In this document: piece after piece, positions 26,030 to 35,554 of the stretch | Layout: every line of letters begins with the position of its first letter | Position numbering within the stretch: position 1 is the first letter of the stretch | Assembly (NCBI GenBank): GCA_021209875.1 | Contig: JAGYVD010000002.1 | Span: 2,170,001 to 2,234,000, forward strand | Reading direction: 5' to 3' | DNA: 64,000 nucleotides | DNA from: Rosellinia necatrix | Taxonomy: Eukaryota > Ascomycota > Sordariomycetes > Xylariales > Xylariaceae | Position numbers and translations under genes: made by a program | Notes under the pieces: generated by a model | Told to the model about the DNA's origin: nothing | What the model saw: the letters and a program-made list of their open reading frames with translations, nothing else | The model's database searches: none

Positions 26030-26454
26030 ATTGTGTAGAAGATAGCCATCGCGAGCATTTGTACATCAGAATAATTCCCTACAGTACTCGAAAGCGAATC
26101 AAGAAGGTTTTGGGCATATTGGGACACATACGTGCGGCTGCCCCCGACCGTGAATGCGCTTACTTGCCATATCTATCGCAGCTACCTACCTCGGTGCCTT
26201 CAAACAGCTGCTGCTGTCCTTGCCGTTCCCATCATATTACCGCCAGGCCGTCTTTACCCCCTTTCGGATTGTTTTTGGTCTTGTATCGTTAACCGAGATC
26301 CCAGCAAAACAACTTCAGTTCTTAATATTCCAAATACATCCCCTTTTGTCAAATCCTTTGGTCAAAGATCATACCTTACCTTTAGGCCTGTCTGAATCGT
26401 CTCGAGAGGCAGTTCATCGTGTCCTAACGCCAATCAGTGTGCGCCCTTAGCATC
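26030..26454. other. Short intergenic region
   Basis: Holds the 3' flank of atp16 and the upstream leader of the next plus-strand gene. Short overlapping frames here have no family features. No repeats. Confidence 0.5.
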
Positions 26455-29043
26455 ATGAACGTACCCATCCTCAGGATTCCCGCCCCTATTGAAACAATTG
26501 CATCCCAGCCACACCCGTCTCACGAGCTTTCTGTTCAAACGAATTCATTACTTGAAGACCCTAGTTCCGCCGAACATGAGCGTGTGCATATAGCTGTCGG
26601 TTAGGTTCCTCCGCCGCGCTCTCAGTTTGTAACACCTTCGCCACACTACCCCGACGCTCGGAAGGCTCCCACTGCTCGTTCATTCGTTTTCTACAACTGC
26701 GGCCGGAATAATCGTGACGAGGAGCACGCCTCGAGGATCGGAACTCAGCCGACCTCCCAGCCGTGGTCTTCATCGTGTCGAAAGAGCTTCCCTATCAGTA
26801 ACCCATGTACCAAATCTAGCCTGATGGGAATTCATTCGTCTGATGGAACACACATTTTTGATACTACTAAAGAAACACCGGCAAAGCCAACTCAGATTCA
26901 TCTACCGGACCCTTCCAATGGAATACTACCCTTTGCAAACCCCTTATTTCCTACTCCACGGCCGCAGCACTCGACATTTATTTCGTCTATTTCGCATGGT
27001 ACTCCGAACATTGAAAAATGGCAGTCAGCCCGGGCAATTTTCAGGGACCATGACATTAGCAGGCCTTCCGGTTGGCTGTCGGATGTGGAAGGTCTATCTC
27101 CTTCAGGGGACGGCAGCACCAGCCCCCGAATATATTGCAGATACTGTCACATGTGCTCAACACCCACTTGGGCTCCAACTCATTGCTCATCTTGTGGACA
27201 TCTCCTTTGCCAAAGGTGTACGTGTGAGATGTCTAGTGGGATCCAGCAGGCTCATGCCGGCTTCGCTTACCACCCAAGCCGTATCGTGGCAGGGCGAGAG
27301 CCGCAGGAACAGTCCGCTCTGGCCATGGAGGATCATCCGTACTTTGATGAAGGAAAATCCAGCTCGGTGCAAGGCCAATCAACACAATCTATCAAGAAGA
27401 ACATGTTTCTCCTTCAAGATAAAACAGGCAGGGAACATGGAAAGCAAAATAATGCCTCCACGCATGCTGTGAGCCGAGTCGACTGTGACGATCCCATTTG
27501 CAGAGCAACTCATGTTGGATACCGTCCTTTTCGGCACAGTGTTTCCTGCTCGAAACAAGGAAGTGAGCAAAGTAGACAGATTCTGGGCCTTAACAGTACT
27601 CCGAATACGACTTCGAAGGCCGACGTATGTGAAAAACCTGGCACTGATACAAGGCCCGTTCTAGCCGATGCCGATAGCGTTCGTTGTCATCATCGTTATC
27701 ATCACCATCATCACTCTCCTGATTTCCACGGCCATCATCACAGTGCGGGGCGCCTTTCCCCGGCAGTCAGTCACAAGGTCTACAACCTCCACGTGGGCCA
27801 CAGTGAAGAAGGAACCGAGCCAATTTTGGAAGAAGGCAACAATCGGAGCTCGCACCTCGAACCCCTTACCAAACCCAAGTCAGTTACGCAGGTTGATTCG
27901 TTTCAATGGACTCGAGATACCATCTCACCAGACTACCTTTGCCACTCGGATAATGGAGGAGATCAACTTTCTACAGTGACAAATGCTGCCTCTAACCATC
28001 ATTCACGCGTGATGTCAAATGAGACAAGCGAAACCGCGCTTAGGGAGCCCAAGGTTTACCGCGAGCAAACAGAGGCCCACGATCACGATGACTCGGAAAG
28101 GTTCCAGAGTGACAATAGACCTCCCAAACTTCGACTCGCCAGCACACCGTCGTGGTTGAGGGATCCTAATAAGGAGGCAGCCGATGCTACTGCTCCGCTC
28201 CGCCACATCAACACGAAGAACCACGAAGCACATGAACACAGCCACGGATACCTCTCAAACATCACCGTCGACAATCGGAGGGAACAGGATCATTTATCTT
28301 CAACAACCCATGATTTCCCCCCATTGACACCGGAGGTGCCTAAGACACCCCGCGCAACCCCCAACATACAAATCGACCCGGCCTCTCCTAAGCGTAAACA
28401 GGCCACCACGGTTTCAGTGTCCAAGCGGCGTGAAATTTTTGAAGCCGCAGAAGGTCATACTGATAAGTCATCCTCAACAAAGGAAGCGAGTCATGTCCGT
28501 AACACCCATTCGCGACAGGCTCAAAGGGAGGAGGCAGCTTCTACAACTCAGGGTGGACTGTCGCAGTCGCATATAGAAGGATAGGAGGCCGAGAATACGC
28601 ACTTGCGCCGGGACGCTGAGCTTGGCGAGGAAGCAAACAGTATCCCGGGGCCACTAAACGTGCACCCTCGTCAACAAGAATCAGGCACCCCTCTCTCGCC
28701 CACTACCTATAGGCCCAACCGAGAGCTCGAGCATAGTAAAAGGATGCCTTTCATTGAGAAGTCATCCGAATTCGAGATTGCCAAGCCGACTCCCATTGCT
28801 CCTCCGAATCATGAATGCAACTGGAAAGAACGATATCTCGCTTTGACGGCCGAAATCCGGCAGCTTAAAGCCGATATGTCGACGCAAGCTTCACTGAAAA
28901 GCTCGACTATTCTCACTCCCAAGCATGAACAGCGCGGTGATGGTCACGATCTACTGTCGATTACCGTGATTTTGCACTTCAGAAACAGGGACGATGTCAT
29001 TATCAACACCGACATAGCCCAAGATGCAGAACCTAGTCACTGA
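26455..29043 (+). CDS. Uncharacterised Cys/His-rich protein encoded by one frame interrupted by two in-frame TAG codons
   Basis: From ATG 26455 (MNVPILRIPAPIE) to TGA 29041-29043 a single frame runs for 863 codons. The only breaks are TAG at 26602-26604 (codon 50) and TAG at 28582-28584 (codon 710). No frameshift is needed. The three open blocks are 49, 659 and 152 codons. Block 2 has a Cys cluster (CRYCHMC, then CSSCGHLLCQRCTC, about residues 228-257) that looks like a zinc-binding ribbon. It also has a His-rich stretch (HHRYHHHHH, about 410-430) and long polar disordered parts. Block 3 contains WKERYLALTAEIRQLKADMS, a coiled-coil-like helix, and DLLSITVILHFRNRDD, which resembles a C-terminus I associate with fungal hypothetical proteins (from memory, unchecked). 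No good intron removes either stop: candidate phase-0 donors are poor and no branch site precedes them. A block-2-only gene (start 26824) is the conservative alternative. Function unknown. Confidence 0.6.
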
Positions 29044-29546
29044 AAGTATGGGTAGCGATGGCTCACGAGGGGTGACTCTAAGGATGTCGGCCATGGCATA
29101 GGGAATACCAACGCAAATTATTAGCTCAGTATCATTAGATGGTTCCTGCTATTACCCGCTTCCACTGCTGAGATTGGCGAATAGCTAATACAAGATATTG
29201 ATAAATAATATCTTTCCTCTGCTAACAATAATAATTCCTACCTTTGTGACATATCGTGAGGGAGAAGATTTTTCTATGATTTTAATCACGAAAGCCTGTA
29301 GTAGAATATCATTCCGACCATGCCTACCTGCGCTACTATATTTTTCGACAAGCACCTGACTAGCTGACACTTCGCTCACACAAGTGAAGTGGTAGTAATC
29401 TTCTTTTCCTTTCTTTTCCCCTTTTCTTCCCTTTTTTTTTTTCTTTTTTTTCCCTAATGCTACTTGACGGAAGTATATAACCAATTATTAAGTGCGAAAA
29501 AGAAAAAGAGAAGAAAAAAAACTAATTTGTGCTTTGTGGATATTTA
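29044..29546. other. Intergenic, AT-rich
   Basis: No gene seen. A CTTTTC/TTTTTT tract lies at about 29400-29455 and an A-run at 29514-29521. On the minus strand the A-run reads as oligo-T, about 26 nt past the tRNA-Glu 3' end, and could serve as a backup Pol III terminator. Confidence 0.5.
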
Positions 29547-29660
29547 CTCCGAATCGGGGAATCGAACCCCGGGCTTGACGGCACTTCTCGGTGTCTAGAT
29601 CTCGGAAGACCGCAGAACACAGATGAGAGCGTCAAATGTTGGCCACTACACCAATTCGGA
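29547..29660 (-). tRNA. tRNA-Glu(CUC) with a 42-nt intron
   Basis: The acceptor stem is TCCGAAT/ATTCGGA with discriminator G. The D arm is GTGT...ACAT, the anticodon stem TGACG/CGTCA, and the T arm CGGGG-TTCGATT-CCCCG. The anticodon loop reads C-T-CTC-A before the intron, so the anticodon is CTC (reads GAG). A 42-nt intron follows position 37, the standard site for nuclear tRNA introns; the mature tRNA is 72 nt before CCA addition. Stems pair fully apart from a G-T at the D-stem end. Confidence 0.9.
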
Positions 29661-29681
29661 TGACAGAAAAATCAGGGTTGT

Positions 29682-29784
29682 TACCGACTAGCAGAATCGA
29701 ACCGCTGGTCTTCTCATAACATCTAGTCGTGAGACAGTTTTCTGCTAAGTACTTTGACTGCTATGCCACTTAGCCATGCGGCCC
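29682..29784 (-). pseudogene. tRNA-like Pol III unit (degenerate class II tRNA or tRNA-derived SINE head)
   Basis: On the minus strand an A-box-like TGGCTAAGTGGC and a B-box-like GGTTCGATTCT are correctly ordered. The T arm AGCGG-TTCGATT-CTGCT pairs. A hairpin TCTCA...TGAGA sits where a long class II variable arm would be. A TTTTT run lies about 12 nt past the 3' end. However, the 5' end (GGCCGCA) does not pair with the 3' AGTCGGT, and no clean anticodon stem could be drawn. It lies 22 bp upstream of the tRNA-Glu on the same strand. A decayed tRNA or a SINE fragment fits best. Confidence 0.4.
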
Positions 29785-32083
29785 ATGTCTTTGGATGATC
29801 GTGCAGGTAATATTACAATTGATATTGGTAAACTATTCGCCCGCCCGGTGGCATAGTTTTCATAAAATCCATCAACAGATTGAGTTTTAATACTAGTATC
29901 TACGCCGAAACATACCTGTTGCTGAAGCGTGAGTGGTATTCCAGCAGGTTCTTGGTGACAAAATGGCGGTACGTGAATGGAACCATGCATGCAAAGAAGT
30001 ACAGCTCCGACGATGTTCTTGCTGTTATATATCTCACTTCATGCAAAGCAACGAGGCAAATACTAGACGTGATAGGCTTGTTAAATCAAGACCGAAGCGT
30101 TGATCTCCCAGTCTTGCAACCAACAAGAGCCATCGTACGATACCCGTGAACATATGCTCGCCGTCGTTAGCTTCACCCATATATTATACACATCAGATTA
30201 GAGCTACGGCCTTTGATACATGGATTTTTTATTAAGAATAGATGTCCTCGAGTCGTCGTACGCTATATAGTAGCTATGCGGTATGGTATTTCCAGGAGTG
30301 CTCGCAAAAGGCAGAGAGGAACAAAAGCTATTGGGTGAGAAAAGGACATAAAGATGAGATTGGAAGAATCGACATGGCTATGAATACAAATTGCTATCTC
30401 GTCCTACATTGACTTAAATAGGTGCTTTCTATGGAGAATAGAGCGCAAATGTACTATTTGGCTGCTCCCATTAAAACGAGTTCCTATTCAAACATTAATT
30501 CAGGTATCATTGAACGCGGATTCTATTCAATCTAGGAACACACACCTCGCTGCATTTCTGTGCCTTGTATATTTCCCGAATGACTGAACATGAATGATGT
30601 GTTCCCCCCTTCCCCAAAGTACACTAAGCCGTGCCACGGATCCCTCTTGTGCGATGGGTTGTAGCCAGAGGGCTGCTAACTGATTATAGCTCATGCGGAC
30701 TATTGAATAGCAGAAACTAATCCGGATTTTATATATTAGCAAGTCACCGGCAACATGGCAAGCTAGTTTATCGTGGCATCTAGCCTATCCTCGTTTGCTA
30801 CCAAACTGTCGTGGATAGACCACTCCACATAGGCGGGACGACGCCTGCCCCCCACCCTATATACGAAAAGCCCTTCCTTCTAGTAAAGGAAAATATCGAT
30901 TAGGTCGTACAGCTGTCCTCTCGTCCAAGCCAGGCGCATGGGAAGTTCGGTCTATTAATTTAAGACGCAGAAAAACCTGCTCGTGCTCGTTCTCTTCCCG
31001 TTGTTGAGTGGTAGAGAGAGATAGGTTGGAGTCTCGTTATGGTTTTTACCCACTCCGCGAGCGGCCATGCCTACCTACACTTACTGTTTCGCCTGCGGGA
31101 GGGGAGCTAGGCTTGCTACTTGGAAACCACGGCAAGGGGACTAAATAAAGTACTGTTCAACTTATGATGCCACCATGAGATACCGATAATCTATGTTTCC
31201 CTCCCAGCATCAAGTCTAGGCTTGTAAAATTAATTGCCTCGTAGTGGGTAACGACTCGATTAGATATGCACTTGAGTCTCATCTTTGTCAGACACGAGAT
31301 AGAAACCAAAGCGTGTCTCACAGCCCCATCTGTGACATGGAAGTAGCTGCAGATGGTTCAATGCTCGGTTAGATAACGTCCTGGTTCGGCTGGTTAACAG
31401 CAGTATAGTAGAGTGCCGTAGTTCCGTTCCGTATCAGTGAGGCTCTAATTCCCGAGTATAATGTGGTAAGCTATATTATCTGACGATAGAGTTGAGCGCA
31501 GACAAAAGATGCCTGTTTGTGTGGATATCCATCAATGCTCTACATCCTACATCAACATCCCGTGAGCAGCCTTTCTTGTTATACTACTGTGTTTTTTTCC
31601 CGCACTTAGGTGGAATTATATTAATAAGCAAGGGGTAGATGAGACGATGGGGAGAGTACTGAGCGGCCTGGCTCCGAGTCATTGGCAAAATCTCAGCTAC
31701 CTGTGGTATAATGGCTCGGTCGAGGGGGAATGTACAGGTATGTGGATAACGCGGATGGAACAAGCAGGGTCCCTATTGATTAAAATAGGGGACTGCTGAG
31801 TTATGCAATCGCCTGTGTCCGTACATACGTTCTGTGTATTCGTCTGCGGATGCCGCCTTGAGCCCCGGCCGACCGGGTTACGGTACAGCTCGGGATGATT
31901 ACAGGCCGCCTAGAGAAAATACAGTCAGGGTATCTTTAGCAAGCGATTATAAATGACGAAAGCGGGGAGCTCCAACCTGACTTGGCTACTGCTCATGATC
32001 AACGGGATCCCTGGGGCGAGCAGGACTACGTGACATTTATAGCCACCATGGATGGGCGCGTTCACTACGTCCCAGGCTAGACA

Positions 32084-32560
32084 ATGGGGAAGACGGGCAA
32101 CTCTACCAGCTTCTCCTCCGGAGGGATAAATCTAGTGTCACGTATCATTGCGGTCATGGCTTCGTGTCCTCTAGATGGAGACTACCAAGTGGTCATATAT
32201 ACTACCCTGACACTTCCAGACTCCTGCCTCAACCTGCTTTTAACAAGTATGAATCTCGATGATCAATGGCCTGCTCCAACGACCCACACATGGAAATGAA
32301 TGAACAATACACGGCCGATGCCGTACTTGCACGAACGCCTCCAATACGGGATGGGACGGGTCGGAGATGCTGTGGACCTCGACGATATTCGCGATCTCGC
32401 TCTACACAAACTACAGACTACGGCTACGACCGTCCACCGGGGGGCTGCCTAATCCCTCGTCACTGACTTTTTTGACAGAACTGGCCAAGGCGGGTTATTG
32501 GGAACATGATCGTCTCAGATGGTGCCAAGGTAAGCCTCCACGGGCAACAAGCTTTGCCAA
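32084..32560 (+). pseudogene. Possible decayed gene fragment, family uncertain
   Basis: One plus-strand frame from 32084 carries protein-like runs such as YGMGRVGDAVDLDDIRDLAL and SLVTDFFDRTG. It is broken by TGA at 32297-32299 and later by TAA and TGA codons. The run GDAVDLDDIRDLALHKL loosely resembles the helix after the BTB fold in fungal BTB proteins, but the match is too short to name. It could be chance. Confidence 0.2.
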
Positions 32561-32800
32561 GTAAATAGCTCATGACGGTATCAAGGGTTCATGGCGGACG
32601 GCAAATGCGAATGTGGTGAAACTAGTGGCCGTTCTGGCAGCCAAGCAAACGGGCGGAATGGAGTGGAAAACCATTTGGGGGGGGATGGGGAGGGGAGGCG
32701 GGGGGGAATTATGATTCACGGACAAGCGGGTAGGTAGGTAGGTACATGCCATGGTAGTTCTGATAGTCTGGTTCGTCCGCTGGAGAGGGGAGATTATAAA

Positions 32801-32855
32801 GCACATTGGGCACGTTCAGCACGTTCAGCACGTCAAGCACGTCAAGCACGCAAAC
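32801..32855. repeat. 9-bp minisatellite GCACGTTCA
   Basis: About six tandem 9-mers: GCACATTGG, two of GCACGTTCA, two of GCACGTCAA, then GCACGCAAA. Sequence changes step along the array. Confidence 0.85.
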
Positions 32856-33111
32856 AAGCAAAACGGCAAGCCATGACCAAGCCTCTTGGCGATGAGGTGC
32901 TCTCGCGCGGGAATGGTCCGCAAAGATCCGACTGATGTGCGGGGAACGGGAGTAACCCGTGCACATGTGCGATGCCATGTATCGCGGGTAGGAGGAATAA
33001 AGGAGGGGACTTCATACCTTCCAACAGGGTAAATGCCCGTGTGCTAGCTGGGATATACATGTGCGCGCTTCAGGGCGGGTCGAGACCTACATACATGTCT
33101 CTTAGGTAGGT

Positions 33112-33174
33112 CGTGCTGTAAACCGTGCTGTAAAACCGTGCTGTAAAACTGTGCTGTAAGCTGTGCTGTAAATA
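33112..33174. repeat. 13-14 bp minisatellite GTGCTGTAAAACC
   Basis: Five tandem copies of GTGCTGTAA with variable 3-5 bp spacers (ACC, AACC, AACT, GCT). Confidence 0.88.
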
Positions 33175-33984
33175 ACTAGGTAACCCCAACTACGCGTCGG
33201 AGAACTCGTTCGCGGCAGGGTATGATATGATACCTATGTTGGGGCTGTTTCATTTCGTTACAAACATGTAGGTTGCAGAATCAGACAACGGATATGTGGC
33301 TGGCGATAACTACTTACCTAGGTATAAAATAGGTATCCTTATGTTGTACAGCCAGTTGTTGTCTGTTTCGAACGTGTTTCTTAGGCATGCACCGCACAGT
33401 AAAACCCGGCAATGCGTCAAGCTAGGTAGTTACTTGGTTGGCCGGGTGGGAATCCATACTGCGTGCTGCGTGCTGCATACTTAGGTACTTATATATTCCC
33501 GCATAACTGCTTGTATTGTTCATGATCAACGATCAACGATCAACTGGTACTGCATGTGCTCACCCGGTCTGGGTTGGTGTCTGGGTTGGTAGAGCTTGTT
33601 CGTTGGGTGGTCGGTTGGCTCGGATTCGGTCCTTGTTTCTGTCCCAAGATGGTCGAGTAGGATACACACAGAAGGGTCCATTCTTGTTTTTTTTTTTTTA
33701 GTGTATAGTGTGTGCAATGGAGCGAGTGTCTGAGATGGGACGGTTCCGGGTGTACCGCCATGGATGTATTCGCATACATACATCGGTAGGTAGGATTTGA
33801 AATACAACACTGGCCTATTCGCGTGATCCATTGCGTCGCTCGCTTCCATCGGTGGGCTGGGTAGTTCCACACTTGGTCTGGAACTTTCTCGCCCATTGGG
33901 TGCTGCTCAACTCCCGGGTCGGGGCATTGTTGTTTAGGTGTTACATTTCCGGAGCTGTGGACAAATCCAATAGTTCCCATCATC

Positions 33985-34055
33985 ATCGTCGTAGTCGTCG
34001 TGGTGGTGGTGGTGGTGGTGGTGGTGGTGGTCGTCGTCGTCGTCGTCGCTGCTGT
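33985..34055. repeat. GGT / GTC trinucleotide tract
   Basis: GTC units, then about a dozen GGT/GTG units, then GTC units again. No long gene frame uses it. Confidence 0.9.
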
Positions 34056-34516
34056 TCAGGTAGGGTGTGCTGAGAGCAGTTCTATCGACCATCGAGTTTC
34101 CACGACGATAGAGTGTTGTGTTGCGCAAACATGGCAAGACATACACACATACACACACACATACATACGCACACGCACATATACACATATATACATACAT
34201 ATATACATTCATGATGCACCAATGCACCGACATTGCCCAATGATCAATAGTCGCTCGCTTGCTCGTGCCCATGATCGACCGCGTATCGAAATGGTTGTAC
34301 GTCCGTCTGTGCCTCATGCAACCGTTTCACCCGACGATATCACCAAACAAGCTGCGAGACGGGACGAGCTAGAGACAACGACGAAAAATACTCGGAAACC
34401 CCATCTTCAGCTTCTTCTTCTTCTTCTTCTTCATCTTCTTCCGATCATTCTCTAAATAACGCCAGCGTGTTGTGTTGTTCTTCGAGTCTGGGGTTCTCTC
34501 GGATTGCGCCCAAGCC

Positions 34517-34549
34517 GTGCAGGTGCAGGTGCAGGTGCAGGTGCAGGTG
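34517..34549. repeat. GTGCAG hexanucleotide repeat
   Basis: Five perfect tandem copies of GTGCAG, followed by GTGG. Confidence 0.9.
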
Positions 34550-35554
34550 GACGAGGGCACTGCCTAGAGCGGTATAACCGCTCTCTTTGCCAAATACGGC
34601 ATACGGCATCCAATCAGCATCTGCGTCTAGATACATATCCAGTACTTCGGTGCTAATATTAAACGGTCCTGGTGTGCCTGTTGCGTGTACCACACAACAG
34701 CTAGCGTAGTGGTGTCAGGGTACCTGGAGTGCCATATCTGCGTAAGTACACCGGACGTATTCTGTAGGTAGCTCCACCTGGTCTTGTCTGACCACCACTA
34801 CGTGATCGCTGAAGGTACCTATGTTACCTGCGTGCTTTTACCTGCTGTGGGTGTGGTCGTCGGTCAGCCAGAGGTACCTACCCTCGGATGGGTAAGCAGG
34901 CCCCACCCCCCAATTAATGCTGTGAACACTGTTCCCCCCCTACCCAGACCAGCCCTTTTTCCCTGGCACCTCCCTCCCATCTTCCTGTTACCCAATCTTT
35001 AACGATCTTGCTTTCTCGGCGCCCAGCCTTCAGCCATACTCCCGAGCACTGAGATTCAGACAACGCTGCAACGAATCGCGCAGCAGGCACCTGGACGGCA
35101 ACGTAGCGACGACAATCACATTACAACGGAATTTACGACGACATAACTACGACTCGGATCCCGCTAGTCCGTGTAGTCGATAGTTCGGTAGTTCGGCACA
35201 CCTTCATCTCCGCCGTGGCACGGCAAGATCGCGAGGGCAAAACAGGAGATAGACAGGAGGGGATAGGATATCTTTGGTTAGGGGAACGTCGTCATCGCCC
35301 GTTGCGATAGGAGAGGACCTGCCTCGTCCCGCAAACGACCGAGCGGTGCGACGCGAATCTGTCACGGCTGCGTGCTCCTCATAGCCCTTGGAGGGGCTGT
35401 TGTTCCATTCCATGGCGAACACCCTTCGATAGCACGTCTTCGCTAAATACCTCCGCGGCTCTGCGCCTGGCCCGCCGTCGTCCCGCCGCAATCCAGGACT
35501 CGTCTCCTCACCTTTGGCCTTGCCACACAGCCCTCTCCGGCCGTAGCGTCGAGT

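Larger units (their letters stand above)
29785..35554. other. Long intergenic stretch with repeats; no firm gene
   Basis: About 5.8 kb. The left 2 kb is AT-rich and stop-dense on both strands. A weak coding-like relic lies at 32084-32560. Minisatellites occur at 32801-32855 and 33112-33174, a GGT/GTC trinucleotide tract at 33985-34055, CA/CATA repeats at 34140-34210, a TTC tract at about 34405-34435 and GTGCAG hexamers at 34517-34549. The right end is the palH promoter and leader. Confidence 0.5.

Noticed and set aside
28495..28584. Intron that would remove the second TAG (GTCCGT ... GGATAG)
   Set aside because: The donor is non-consensus and no CTRAC-like branch site lies before the acceptor; other nearby donors give the wrong phase and hit a stop.
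32801..33174. Regular tandem repeats considered as a CRISPR array
   Set aside because: Units are 9-14 bp with no unique spacers, and the genome is eukaryotic.
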